A stretch of 64,000 nucleotides of DNA, from positions 124,001 to 188,000 of the forward strand of contig NZ_LQWY01000005.1 of NCBI RefSeq assembly GCF_001643235.1, in the 5' to 3' direction. Source of the DNA: Domibacillus aminovorans (GTDB taxonomy: Bacteria; Bacillota; Bacilli; Bacillales; Domibacillaceae). A program made the translations under genes and the position numbers. The notes beneath the pieces are model-generated. The model was not told the origin of the DNA and searched no databases. It was given only the letters and a program-made list of their open reading frames with translations. Positions 37,679 to 46,329 of the stretch are shown here, piece by piece; position 1 is the first letter of the stretch; each line of letters begins with the position of its first letter.

Positions 37679-38140
37679 ATGATGTTGAACGAGCGACTGA
37701 TACGAAAAGCTAGTCTATCTGGATTGATCGCAGGTATGATTTTAGCTGTATTCTTAAAAATGGTGGAGCAAACAACTCATTATAAAGTATATACACTTTT
37801 ATTGAATGTCGATTATATCCCTATTCTCAACCGATATACTTTTTCTGAATTTGTTGAAGTCGTGTTCCATCTCATCATTTCTATCGGATTAAGTCTGTGT
37901 CTGTACCTCGCGATAAGTTACATGAACATAACCTCCCGTAAAAGAATGATTTCATTGTGCACGGCTGTGTGTATAATAATCGGTCTCATTCTTTTTCCGA
38001 CGACGGCTTTATCTCACAGGACACCTTCCATCACAAGTATGCCTGCTTTTTCTTATTGGTTAGCAGGTCACGTTGTGTACGGATATACGTTAGGTTTTTT
38101 ATTAGCAAGATGGAAAACACGAAATCTGAATAGAAAATGA
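37679..38140 (+). CDS. Small multi-pass membrane protein of unknown function (153 aa)
   Basis: 153 residues with four predicted transmembrane segments (about 12-28, 60-80, 88-110 and 125-142) and basic ends (MLNERLIRK..., RWKTRNLNRK). I do not recognise the family. The ribosome-binding site is GAAGGGAAGAG; the start may be ATG 37679 or 37682. It is divergent from the MerR/B12 regulator and probably controlled through the shared operator. It is convergent with the EAL gene downstream. Confidence 0.75.
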   Translation: MMLNERLIRKASLSGLIAGMILAVFLKMVEQTTHYKVYTLLLNVDYIPILNRYTFSEFVEVVFHLIISIGLSLCLYLAISYMNITSRKRMISLCTAVCIIIGLILFPTTALSHRTPSITSMPAFSYWLAGHVVYGYTLGFLLARWKTRNLNRK

Positions 38141-38151
38141 GTGGGAGACGT

Positions 38152-38194
38152 GCAAACCGGTTCCTTTGCTATGCACGGATGGGAGCCGGTTTGC
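38152..38194. terminator. Hairpin between convergent genes
   Basis: GCAAACCGGTTCC / GGGAGCCGGTTTGC, about 13 bp with one G-U pair and a 16-nt loop. The right arm lies in the last codons of the EAL gene. There is no long T run. Confidence 0.45.
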
Positions 38195-39152
38195 CGAATA
38201 AATAACCTTGAAAGAGCTTATACCCACACTTTTTTAACCATACAAAATCGTCCCTGTCTTCAATTCCTTCTGCGAGAGGAATGGCGCCAACCTGTACGGC
38301 TGATTTCCATATATTCCTAGAAACTATCTGCTTAACTGGATCTGAAGAGATGCCTTGCACGAACTTCATGTCCAGCTTCATGTAATGCGGAGCCAATTGT
38401 TCCAGCACTTCAACTGTGCTGAACTCTTCACCGACATCATCCAATGCATAATGAAATCCTTTCTCTCTGTAATATATCAATATTCTTTTTAAATGCTCCA
38501 GATCGGTCACTCTTTCTGTCTCCACTACTTCAAATACAAATCGTGAAGGTTCGATTCCGAGTTGATCAGCGAGCTGAACGGTCGATTTCAAACAATGTTC
38601 CGGTGAGTAAATAGAAGTTGGAATAAAGTTAATAAATACCTTCTTATCGACCATTGCAGCACTTCGAACAGCCGTCATCCGACAAACACGGTCTAGAGCA
38701 TACATCCGGTTGCGTTTTTTGGCTGCCGAGAAAACATGATAGGGAGCCCAGGCTCGACCTGAATTATCTTCAAAACGAGATAACATTTCATACGCGTAAA
38801 CTTGCTCTTCTGTATCTACGATCGCTTGGATATGACACGTGACTAACTGTTCAAGGATGACTGTATCAATCCATTGGAATTCAAGTAAATCTAAGACCTC
38901 TTGGATTGGTTTCCAATCACGCTCATCAATTCGAAATGAAATGTCCTTTAAATTCATATTGTCAGAGAAATAATCAAACAATCCAGCAACAGCAGCTTCT
39001 TTTACAACTAATCCATCATTACTGCCGTTAATCAGTAGTTTGTTCTTTTCGAGATAGGTGCGTATTTGCGGGATGTGATGCAAATTTTCTTTCCCGGAAA
39101 AGTGGATTTGATAGTAAAGTGCTGACGGATCACATGCTTTACATTGGTACAT
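38169..39152 (-). CDS. EAL-domain protein, predicted c-di-GMP phosphodiesterase
   Basis: 327 residues. The N-terminus has CKAC (Cys4, Cys7) and a domain of about 85 residues without clear assignment. The EAL domain (about 100-325) keeps the catalytic set: EML for the EAL glutamate (YAYEMLSRF), Asn in FINFIP, Glu in FEVVETE, DDVG for the metal-binding aspartates, Lys in MKLD, Glu in AEGIED and Gln in LFQGYLFGKP. It is therefore probably active against c-di-GMP. No membrane segment. It is divergent from the HemAT-like gene across operator site 2. Confidence 0.85.
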   Translation of the reverse strand: MYQCKACDPSALYYQIHFSGKENLHHIPQIRTYLEKNKLLINGSNDGLVVKEAAVAGLFDYFSDNMNLKDISFRIDERDWKPIQEVLDLLEFQWIDTVILEQLVTCHIQAIVDTEEQVYAYEMLSRFEDNSGRAWAPYHVFSAAKKRNRMYALDRVCRMTAVRSAAMVDKKVFINFIPTSIYSPEHCLKSTVQLADQLGIEPSRFVFEVVETERVTDLEHLKRILIYYREKGFHYALDDVGEEFSTVEVLEQLAPHYMKLDMKFVQGISSDPVKQIVSRNIWKSAVQVGAIPLAEGIEDRDDFVWLKKCGYKLFQGYLFGKPAPIRA

Positions 39153-39206
39153 GTACGTTCCTCCAAACTATTTTTGTTTTCTTTATCATATAGCAAAATT
39201 ATCAAT

Positions 39207-39238
39207 TTGTATAATCTTTTAATTTATACATTATACAA
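39207..39238. promoter_or_regulatory. Inverted-repeat operator, site 2 (9-14-9)
   Basis: TTGTATAAT, 14 bp, ATTATACAA: a perfect 9-bp inverted repeat with the same spacing as site 1 (37569-37600). It lies between the divergent EAL and HemAT-like genes and ends 4 bp before the HemAT -35. Confidence 0.78.
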
Positions 39239-39242
39239 ACAT

Positions 39243-39271
39243 TTGACGTAAATATATTTTTCTGTTATTAA
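39243..39271 (+). promoter_or_regulatory. Sigma-A promoter of the HemAT-like gene
   Basis: TTGACG (39243-39248), 17 bp, TATTAA (39266-39271). Confidence 0.62.
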
Positions 39272-39330
39272 TTAAGATAAGAAAGAGTCATTTCTAGGAT
39301 CATAATTATGATTAGCAGGAGGGATGGAAG

Positions 39331-40647
39331 TTGGATAGATTTTTTAAATGGAAGAATAATAGGAAAGAGAAGCAGTCCGTTTTGGGACAAGGACAACTTC
39401 TGATACCAATGCCGACGATTGATTTGCATACATATCCGGAATTAAAAAAGCAGATGGATTTGATCGAATTAACGGCACAAGATTTAGCACTTATAAAATC
39501 ATTTCAGCCGCTTGTAAGAGAACAGATCGATGAAATTGTATCTGTCTTTTATGACAAAGTGTTAGCAGTTCCGTCGCTGCGCCAAATAATCGAGGAGCGC
39601 AGCACGATAGAGCGATTAAAGCAAACGTTGCGCACATATATTATAGAGATGTTCGATGGAGAGATTGACGAGGCATCTATCCAAAAGCGGATGAAAGTGG
39701 CACAGATGCATTTTAAGATCGGTTTAGAACCTAAGTGGTACATGGGCACGTTCCAACAAGTGCAGGAAGTCATTATCCGATTGATCAATAGAGAACTGCC
39801 CGTAAACGACATGCAGGAAAAGGTGATGTTAACCGTTTCAAAGCTAATCAACTTTGAAATGCAAATTGTTTTGGAAGAATATGAAAGAGAAAATGTCAAA
39901 TTGCGTGAATCCCAATACGAGATTGTGAAAACCGAGCTGAAAAGTAAAATCTCTTCAATCAGTGAAGATCTCGCCAACCTGACAGTAGAAACGACTACAT
40001 CCGTCAAACAAGTGGACGTACATGCCGGCAGGATGCGTGAGAGCATCCATTTAAATGTAGAAAGTGTAAGACGAATCCAATCGGATGCTACTGAAGGAAA
40101 TGAAATGGTTCAACAATTGAAATCGCAAATGAAGTTTATTACGGGCGGCACGGAACAGATGGGGGAAATTATAGGTCAGCTTAAATCATCCTCCGATCAG
40201 ATTATAAACATTATCACCATGGTGAAACAGATCGCCGAACAAACAAACTTATTGGCGCTGAATGCATCGATTGAGGCGGCGCGGGCGGGTGAGCATGGAA
40301 ATGGATTCGCGGTAGTTGCCCAAGAAGTCCGAAAATTGGCTGAGCAGTCTAAACAGTCGGTCGAGCAAATTACGAGTCTTGTTCATATGTCCACTGCACT
40401 GACGAATCAGGCTGTCGACACGATCTTTGATGTCAAACAAAGCGTTGTACTCGGATTAGAAGGCTCTACAGAAACACAAACAAAGTTTAGGGAAATACTT
40501 CATTCAATCGAGGAAAATGATCGGCATATTAATCGTGTGGAGGAGGATGTAATGGAACTTGTTCAGGTAATTAAAGCGATTGGCAACGATACGAAGAACG
40601 TAGCAGCAACTGCTGAAAGTCTTCATCACACGGCCACTCAACTGTAG
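39331..40647 (+). CDS. hemAT: HemAT-type heme-based aerotaxis transducer (globin-coupled chemoreceptor)
   Basis: 438-residue soluble chemoreceptor. An N-terminal globin domain (about 30-190) contains the proximal-histidine segment [16 protein letters not shown], near-identical to B. subtilis HemAT. The C-terminal methyl-accepting domain has the CheA/CheW-contact hairpin [20 protein letters not shown] near 305 and flanking coiled coils. There is no transmembrane segment, as expected for this class. TTG start with AGGAGGG 7 bp upstream. It would bind oxygen through heme and signal to the flagellar (or pilus) chemotaxis system. Its promoter adjoins operator site 2. Confidence 0.92.
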   Translation: MDRFFKWKNNRKEKQSVLGQGQLLIPMPTIDLHTYPELKKQMDLIELTAQDLALIKSFQPLVREQIDEIVSVFYDKVLAVPSLRQIIEERSTIERLKQTLRTYIIEMFDGEIDEASIQKRMKVAQMHFKIGLEPKWYMGTFQQVQEVIIRLINRELPVNDMQEKVMLTVSKLINFEMQIVLEEYERENVKLRESQYEIVKTELKSKISSISEDLANLTVETTTSVKQVDVHAGRMRESIHLNVESVRRIQSDATEGNEMVQQLKSQMKFITGGTEQMGEIIGQLKSSSDQIINIITMVKQIAEQTNLLALNASIEAARAGEHGNGFAVVAQEVRKLAEQSKQSVEQITSLVHMSTALTNQAVDTIFDVKQSVVLGLEGSTETQTKFREILHSIEENDRHINRVEEDVMELVQVIKAIGNDTKNVAATAESLHHTATQL

Positions 40648-40677
40648 ACAGCCATTCCAGTTATTGATGGACCGATC

Positions 40678-40696
40678 ATTAATTTAATAAATTAAT
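40678..40696. promoter_or_regulatory. 19-bp perfect palindrome upstream of the ABC permease gene
   Basis: ATTAATTTA-A-TAAATTAAT, ending 13 bp before the ATG of the HrtB-like gene. It may be a repressor site. Random AT-rich palindromes are possible, but a 9-bp perfect arm is notable. Confidence 0.45.
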
Positions 40697-40709
40697 AGGA
40701 TGTGAAACG

Positions 40710-41777
40710 ATGTTTTTAGCTTGGAATGAAATAAAAAAGAATAAATTACGCTTTACGTTAATTACAGGTGTTTTAATGCTTGTCTCGTACTTAGTTTTCT
40801 TTTTATCGGGTCTTGCTACGGGTCTTGAAAGTTTGAATAGAGAATCAGTAGATAAATGGGAAGCGACAGCGATCATTTTAACTGAAGAATCGGATAAAAG
40901 TTTGCCTCAATCTTCAATGATCCTCGATGAGGTGAACGGTGTCGATGCAAAAGAAAGTGCCGTAATTGGTCAAATAAATGCCATCGCCGCAAGTGGTGAT
41001 CAAAAGAATAATGTGTCAATTTTCGGCATTGAGAAAGACGAATTTATTATGCCGAATGTAACGGAAGGCAAAGAATTTTCGAATACCAATGAAGTCATTG
41101 CCAGCGATTCATTAAAAGAAGATGGATTTAAACTAGGTGATAACTTACAACTATCATCTACAGAAGAACGCCTAACCATTGTTGGTTTTACAGATGAGGC
41201 ACGTTTTAATGGAGCTCCTGTTCTTTATGGGGATTTATCTACTTTTCATCGAGTTAAATATGGAGAAGCCGCTGAACTAAATGCAGATCAAATAAACGGT
41301 ATTGTTGTCCGGACAGATGATCTCTCTTCTGTTACTCAAAATGATGCACTGGAAGTAAGTGAAATCGAAACATTTATCCGAAATTTACCTGGCTATACGG
41401 AACAAAATTTAACGTTAAACTTTATGATTTATTTCTTATTTGCTATTTCATCTGTCATTGTGGCCATTTTCTTATACGTCTTGACTGTTCAAAAAATAAG
41501 TATGTTTGGCGTCATGAAAGCACAAGGTATTTCAAATAGATATTTATCTCAATCGGTCATTGCCCAAACATTTATTTTAGCCGCCATTGGTGTAACGGTT
41601 GGCTTTGTATTAACACTTATTTCAGGCGCTTTTTTACCAAGTGCGGTACCTGTATCTTTTGATCTTGCAATAATGATTCTGTATGGACTGATACTGATCA
41701 TCGTTGCAATACTAGGCGCTGTATTTTCGGTACTAACTATTGTGAAAATCGACCCATTAAAAGCGATAGGAGGCTAA
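40710..41777 (+). CDS. HrtB-like ABC transporter permease (FtsX/MacB type)
   Basis: 355 residues: one N-terminal transmembrane helix (about 17-37), a large extracytoplasmic domain (about 40-235), then three helices (about 240-265, 285-310 and 320-345), ending DPLKAIGG. This layout and several segments (e.g. FLYVLTVQKISMFGVMKAQGIS) resemble HrtB, the permease of the heme-stress exporter HrtBA in Firmicutes. Substrate assignment is inference; antimicrobial-peptide or lipoprotein transporters share the fold. It lies downstream of HemAT, and its stop abuts the ATPase gene. Confidence 0.78.
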   Translation: MFLAWNEIKKNKLRFTLITGVLMLVSYLVFFLSGLATGLESLNRESVDKWEATAIILTEESDKSLPQSSMILDEVNGVDAKESAVIGQINAIAASGDQKNNVSIFGIEKDEFIMPNVTEGKEFSNTNEVIASDSLKEDGFKLGDNLQLSSTEERLTIVGFTDEARFNGAPVLYGDLSTFHRVKYGEAAELNADQINGIVVRTDDLSSVTQNDALEVSEIETFIRNLPGYTEQNLTLNFMIYFLFAISSVIVAIFLYVLTVQKISMFGVMKAQGISNRYLSQSVIAQTFILAAIGVTVGFVLTLISGAFLPSAVPVSFDLAIMILYGLILIIVAILGAVFSVLTIVKIDPLKAIGG

Positions 41778-42470
41778 ATGATGGCTATTTTAGAATTAAA
41801 TCAAGTAAAGAAGTCATTTGGCACAGACCATAAAAAAGTAGATGCACTTAAAGAAACAAATTTCCAAGCGAATAAGGGGGAATTAATCGCTGTCATTGGT
41901 CCGTCAGGTTCGGGGAAAAGCACTTTTCTAACGATTGCAGGAGGTTTGCAAACCCCATCTAGCGGTGACATTATCATTAATAATCAAAACCTCACGGCGT
42001 TAAATGAAAAGAAGCGTTCTAAGATTAGGTTAAAAGAGATAGGCTTTATCTTACAGTCTTCTAATTTAATACCATTTCTGACGGTGGATATGCAAATGAA
42101 GCTATTAGATAAAGTGAAAAAAGGGAACATGACGAAAGAAGAACTAGAGCAGCTTTATGAAGATTTAGGTATTAGCGACCTTCGCAGCAAATACCCCGTC
42201 GATCTATCAGGAGGAGAACGTCAGCGGGCAGCTATAGCAAAAGCATTATACAGCAATCCATCGATTATTCTAGCGGATGAACCGACAGCATCACTTGACT
42301 CTGATCGTGCTTATGAAGTGATGGAACTTTTAAAAAATGAAACAAAGAATAAAAATACAACGACCATTGTCGTCACTCATGACATCCGCTTAATTGGTTA
42401 TTGTGACAAAGTGTATAATATGACAGACGGTGTCCTGACGTTAGAAAAAGAGAAACAGGCAGTTGAATGA
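41778..42470 (+). CDS. HrtA-like ABC transporter ATP-binding protein
   Basis: 230-residue ATPase of the MacB/LolD/HrtA class. Walker A GPSGSGKST near 38, Q-loop in FILQSSNLIPFL, signature LSGGERQRAAIAKAL near 143, Walker B IILADEPTASLDSD near 163, H-loop VVTHD. It directly follows the permease gene (TAA ATG, with AGGAGG inside the permease end), so the two form one transporter. The position close to heme genes and HemAT fits heme export but does not prove it. Confidence 0.85.
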   Translation: MMAILELNQVKKSFGTDHKKVDALKETNFQANKGELIAVIGPSGSGKSTFLTIAGGLQTPSSGDIIINNQNLTALNEKKRSKIRLKEIGFILQSSNLIPFLTVDMQMKLLDKVKKGNMTKEELEQLYEDLGISDLRSKYPVDLSGGERQRAAIAKALYSNPSIILADEPTASLDSDRAYEVMELLKNETKNKNTTTIVVTHDIRLIGYCDKVYNMTDGVLTLEKEKQAVE

Positions 42471-42612
42471 ACAAACAAAAAAAAGTTTCTAATGTAATGA
42501 AAGAATCGTTCTGAACAATCGTGTGAGGCCATCTTGGACAAACCCCATTTAATCGGAATGATACCACAGCTCCACTCATAAAATAAGCAGCAGGATAAAA
42601 AAGGAGCTGATT

Positions 42613-43269
42613 TTGGTGGATGAATTATTTTTCGTATCCATTGAAGAAGGTGTCGTGTTCCCTGATGGAGAAAGTGTGGAAGAACTGCTGTCGATTTCGC
42701 TTGACCCGCAACTGACAATGGACTCAAAAGACGAAGGCACGGTACTTACTGGTACAATTGAGGTGACAGGTGAATACTGCATTGTGACGGAAGAAGAAGA
42801 GAACATCCGGCAATTTTTCCGGCACATACCAGTTCATGCGTTTATCCCGCCAGACCGCCGGATAGCGGATGACACGGATATTCAAATTCACTCATTTGAT
42901 TATGATGTACAAAAGCCCGACCGTTTAGTGCTTGCAGCTGAGCTCGCCGTTGTGGTTTCTCTTAAGGAAGAAGAGACGGTGTTTGAATTTGACTCAAATT
43001 CAAATGAAGAGCACGAAGATAGTGTAGAAGAAGCATCTGTCGAAGAGCACGTTGAAATTGTAGAAGAAGCATCTGTCGAAGAGCACGAAGATAGTGTAGA
43101 AGAAGCAGCGTCTGTACAAGTTCAAAAAGGACATACAGAAGAGCCATCTATATTTAGCTGGCTCGAAGAACGCTCTGAACATCAGGCCGAATGGCGATTT
43201 TCAATTGAGCCGTCGGGTGATGTTGCTCTTATATCCACTCAAGATGAAGCGCCGCCGCAAGAAGAATGA
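42613..43269 (+). CDS. spoVID: SpoVID-like spore coat morphogenesis protein, N-terminal domain without LysM
   Basis: 218 residues. The first 120 resemble the SpoVID N-terminal domain (e.g. ELLSISLDPQLTM, TIEVTGEYCIV, HSFDYDV), and the gene lies between hemL and valS as in B. subtilis. SpoVID there is 575 residues with a long acidic linker and a C-terminal LysM. Here the linker is short, with three 12-residue acidic repeats (EEHEDSVEEASV type), and no LysM follows. It may be a reduced form or a decayed gene, and the usual neighbour ysxE is absent. The 3' end overlaps an antisense gene. Confidence 0.72.
   Translation: MVDELFFVSIEEGVVFPDGESVEELLSISLDPQLTMDSKDEGTVLTGTIEVTGEYCIVTEEEENIRQFFRHIPVHAFIPPDRRIADDTDIQIHSFDYDVQKPDRLVLAAELAVVVSLKEEETVFEFDSNSNEEHEDSVEEASVEEHVEIVEEASVEEHEDSVEEAASVQVQKGHTEEPSIFSWLEERSEHQAEWRFSIEPSGDVALISTQDEAPPQEE
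43006..43110 (+). repeat. Three tandem 36-bp repeats inside the SpoVID-like gene
   Basis: Units begin at 43006, 43042 and 43078, each GAAGAGCACG followed by GTAGAAGAAGC. The third has an extra codon. They encode 12-residue acidic units and may vary in copy number. Confidence 0.8.
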
Positions 43270-43414
43270 GAAGGGCTAGCAAAATGACGTCCATCGTGGT
43301 CGGGAAAATTAACGTACGAATTCCTTGAAAGCAGCAAAACGGAATAATGATCCCGCATGCGATGCGACGACATCGTCGGAGCCAGGGGGGCCATCGATCA
43401 TAATGGCGCATCAT
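43229..43414 (-). CDS. yszA: YszA-like small membrane-associated protein (61 aa)
   Basis: 61 residues: a basic, Trp/Arg-rich N-terminus (MMRHYDRWPPWLRRCRR), a Cys-Cys-containing hydrophobic segment (PFCCFQGIRTLIFPTT) and a C-terminal transmembrane helix ending HLEWI. The pattern looks like a conserved Bacillus small protein near valS (yszA), which is why I accept it although antisense ORFs here are otherwise shadows. ATG 43414 or 43411 follows AGGCAGG on the reverse strand. Its last 41 bp overlap the SpoVID-like 3' end tail to tail. Family name from memory. Confidence 0.6.
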   Translation of the reverse strand: MMRHYDRWPPWLRRCRRIACGIIIPFCCFQGIRTLIFPTTMDVILLALLILLAAALHLEWI

Positions 43415-43439
43415 ATTATACACCTGCCTTTTTTCATAT

Positions 43440-43595
43440 TGTATGTAAAAAAGGGGGAAAACGTGTGTGCAAGCATTGACGGGCTTCGTCTATTTCGGAT
43501 AAGATAATGGTATCAAAAAGAAAAGTGTGGACCTGGAAAAGGTGGTACCGCGAACAATCCTCTTCGTCCTTTTCAAGACGAGAGGTTTTTTTTCG
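43440..43595 (+). promoter_or_regulatory. T-box riboswitch leader of valS
   Basis: The conserved T-box AAGGTGGTACCGCG is at 43539-43552, followed by the terminator (43557-43594). The terminator can alternatively pair with the T-box region to form the antiterminator. Such leaders respond to uncharged tRNA, here presumably tRNA-Val. The 5' limit is uncertain: the antisense yszA-like gene occupies sequence up to 43414, leaving only about 100 nt for stem I. I could not place the specifier codon. Confidence 0.85.
43557..43594 (+). terminator. T-box-controlled terminator before valS
   Basis: CCTCTTCGTC / GACGAGAGG stem with one bulged T and an eight-T tail. Confidence 0.85.
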
Positions 43596-43613
43596 TTAAG
43601 GAGGAAAAAATGA

Positions 43614-46259
43614 ATGTTACAACAAAATGAAACAACGATGCCGACAAAATACGATCCAAAGACAATCGAAAAAGGACGTTATGACTGGTGGACGGCTGGC
43701 CAATTTTTCGAAGCGAAAAGTGATGAAACAAAAGAGCCGTATACAATCGTTATTCCGCCGCCAAACGTAACAGGGAAACTGCACCTTGGCCATGCGTGGG
43801 ATACGACGCTGCAAGATATTTTAACGCGCATGAAGCGAATGCAAGGCTACGATGTACTCTGGCTGCCGGGCATGGACCACGCAGGTATTGCAACCCAGGC
43901 GAAAGTCGAACAAAAGTTGAAAGAAGAAGGAACGACACGTTATGATCTCGGCCGCGAGAAATTTTTAGAAGAATCGTGGAAGTGGAAAGAAGAATATGCG
44001 GCTCACATTCGCGAGCAGTGGGCGAAACTAGGCCTTGGTCTTGATTACAGCCGCGAGCGCTTTACACTCGATGAAGGCTTGTCAAAAGCGGTTCGTGAAG
44101 TATTTGTAAAGCTATATGAAAAAGGATTGATTTACCGGGGCGAATATATTATTAACTGGGACCCGTCAACAAAAACGGCGCTGTCTGATATTGAAGTCAT
44201 TTATAAAGACGTACAAGGTGCCTTTTATCATATGAAATATCCGCTTGAAGATGGTTCAGGTCACATTGAAGTCGCGACGACGCGTCCGGAAACGATGCTC
44301 GGTGACACAGCGGTTGCCGTTCATCCAGAAGATGACCGTTACAAGCATTTAATCGGCAAACATGTCGTGCTGCCAATTACAGGGCGTATTATTCCAATTG
44401 TTGGGGATGATTACGTTGATATGGAATTTGGAAGTGGCGCCGTAAAAATTACGCCAGCGCATGATCCGAATGACTTTGAAATCGGTAACCGTCACAATTT
44501 GCCGCGCATTCTTGTCATGAATGAAGATGGCACAATGAATGCGGAAGCGGGCAAATATAATGGCCTTGATCGTTTTGATTGCCGGAAACAAATTGTGAAA
44601 GACTTGCAGGAGGAAGGCATTCTATTCAAAATTGAAGATCATCTTCATTCAGTCGGTCATTCCGAGCGAAGTGGAGCGGTCGTTGAGCCGTATTTATCGA
44701 CACAATGGTTTGTGAAAATGGCGCCGCTCGCTGGTGCTGCTGTTGATTTGCAAAAAACAGAAGAAAAAGTGAATTTCGTGCCGGATCGTTTTGAGAAAAC
44801 GTATTTGCACTGGATGGATAACATTCGTGATTGGTGTATTTCTCGTCAATTATGGTGGGGCCACCGTATTCCGGCCTGGTATCATAAAGAAACAGGCGAA
44901 GTGTATGTCGGGCATGAGGAACCAGCTGACGCGGAAAATTGGGAACAAGATAACGACGTACTGGATACGTGGTTCTCATCTGCACTATGGCCATTTTCAA
45001 CGATGGGCTGGCCGGATACAGAAGCGGTTGATTTCAAACGCCATTACCCGACTGCCGCACTCGTAACAGGCTATGATATTATTTTCTTCTGGGTATCACG
45101 CATGATTTTCCAGGGACTTGAGTTTACAGGTAAACGTCCGTTTAATGATGTACTAATTCATGGTCTCGTCCGTGATGCAGAAGGCCGTAAAATGTCGAAA
45201 TCGCTAGGCAATGGTGTTGATCCGATGGAAGTCATCGATCAATATGGCGCCGATTCACTTCGTTATTTCCTTGCGACAGGCAGCTCGCCAGGCCAGGATT
45301 TACGTTACACAACGGAAAAGGTAGAAGCGACTTGGAACTTTGCCAATAAAATTTGGAATGCCTCCCGATTTGCTTTGATGAATATGAACGGCATGACATA
45401 TGACCAGATTGATTTATCTGGCAAAAAATCCGTGGCAGACGAGTGGATTTTAACCCGTTTAAACGAAACGATCGACAACGTGACACATTTGTCTGAGAAA
45501 TATGAATTTGGTGAAGTCGGTCGTACACTTTATAACTTCATATGGGATGATTTCTGTGACTGGTACATTGAAATGGCGAAATTGCCATTGTACGGAGAAG
45601 ATGAGCAAGCGAAGCAAATGACGCGTTCCGTTCTTGCATACGTGCTTGATCATACGATGCGTTTATTGCATCCATTTATGCCATTCATTACAGAAGAAAT
45701 TTGGCAAAACTTGCCACATGAAGGCGAAACGATCGTTGAAGCGAAATGGCCTGTAGCCGATCATTCTTTAACAAATAAAGAAGCGGCTACGGACATGAAA
45801 CTACTTGTTGATATCATTCGTGCCGTGCGTAACATCCGTGCGGAAGTAAACACACCGATGAGCAAAAAAGTGCCGCTCGTCATTAAAGCGAAAGACGAGT
45901 CTGTTTTGTCTACATTGACAGAAAATCGCTATTACATCGAGCGCTTCTGTAATCCGGAAGAGCTTGTCATTGAACTCAATCCAGAAACACCGGAGAAGTC
46001 GATGACCGCTGTTGTCACAGGAGCCGAATTATTTATGCCGCTTGCTGGACTTCTCAATTTAGACGAAGAAATTGCTCGTCTTGAAAAAGAAAAAGCAAAA
46101 TGGCAGTCAGAAGTAGACCGCGTGTTGAAAAAACTGGCAAATGAGCGGTTTATGTCAAAAGCGCCTCAAAAAGTGGTAGAGGAAGAACGTGCAAAAGAAT
46201 TAGATTACCGCACGAAACTTGCCGCTGTTGAAACACGCATTGAAGATTTAAAGAATTAA
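43614..46259 (+). CDS. valS: Valyl-tRNA synthetase
   Basis: 881-residue class I synthetase of normal length. HIGH-type motif [18 protein letters not shown] (near 50), the editing domain with [22 protein letters not shown] in [14 protein letters not shown] (near 525), the anticodon-binding domain, and a C-terminal coiled coil ([19 protein letters not shown]). ATG 43614 with AAGGAGG upstream. Expression is set by the T-box leader. A six-codon frame at 43610 overlaps the start and is probably meaningless. Confidence 0.97.
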   Translation: MLQQNETTMPTKYDPKTIEKGRYDWWTAGQFFEAKSDETKEPYTIVIPPPNVTGKLHLGHAWDTTLQDILTRMKRMQGYDVLWLPGMDHAGIATQAKVEQKLKEEGTTRYDLGREKFLEESWKWKEEYAAHIREQWAKLGLGLDYSRERFTLDEGLSKAVREVFVKLYEKGLIYRGEYIINWDPSTKTALSDIEVIYKDVQGAFYHMKYPLEDGSGHIEVATTRPETMLGDTAVAVHPEDDRYKHLIGKHVVLPITGRIIPIVGDDYVDMEFGSGAVKITPAHDPNDFEIGNRHNLPRILVMNEDGTMNAEAGKYNGLDRFDCRKQIVKDLQEEGILFKIEDHLHSVGHSERSGAVVEPYLSTQWFVKMAPLAGAAVDLQKTEEKVNFVPDRFEKTYLHWMDNIRDWCISRQLWWGHRIPAWYHKETGEVYVGHEEPADAENWEQDNDVLDTWFSSALWPFSTMGWPDTEAVDFKRHYPTAALVTGYDIIFFWVSRMIFQGLEFTGKRPFNDVLIHGLVRDAEGRKMSKSLGNGVDPMEVIDQYGADSLRYFLATGSSPGQDLRYTTEKVEATWNFANKIWNASRFALMNMNGMTYDQIDLSGKKSVADEWILTRLNETIDNVTHLSEKYEFGEVGRTLYNFIWDDFCDWYIEMAKLPLYGEDEQAKQMTRSVLAYVLDHTMRLLHPFMPFITEEIWQNLPHEGETIVEAKWPVADHSLTNKEAATDMKLLVDIIRAVRNIRAEVNTPMSKKVPLVIKAKDESVLSTLTENRYYIERFCNPEELVIELNPETPEKSMTAVVTGAELFMPLAGLLNLDEEIARLEKEKAKWQSEVDRVLKKLANERFMSKAPQKVVEEERAKELDYRTKLAAVETRIEDLKN

Positions 46260-46266
46260 GAAGCAG

Positions 46267-46306
46267 AAAAAGACGGATCGGCTCATGCGGGCGGATTCGT
46301 CTTTTT
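46267..46306 (+). terminator. Rho-independent terminator or attenuator between valS and folC
   Basis: AAAAAGACGGATC / GATTCGTCTTTTT 13-bp stem with one G-U pair. folC begins 23 bp later. Confidence 0.7.
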
Positions 46307-46329
46307 CGTACATAGAGGGAGAAATTTGA

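Noticed and set aside
39549-40046. 165-codon open frame antisense to the HemAT globin domain
   Set aside because: Mirror of a well-supported coding region with no independent signals.
43006-43110. CRISPR-like short repeats
   Set aside because: The 36-bp units are contiguous, in frame and encode acidic peptide repeats; there are no spacers. No CRISPR array was found in the window.
43325-43507. 60-codon + strand frame between the SpoVID-like gene and valS
   Set aside because: It is antisense to the yszA-like gene and runs into the T-box leader; no ribosome-binding site.
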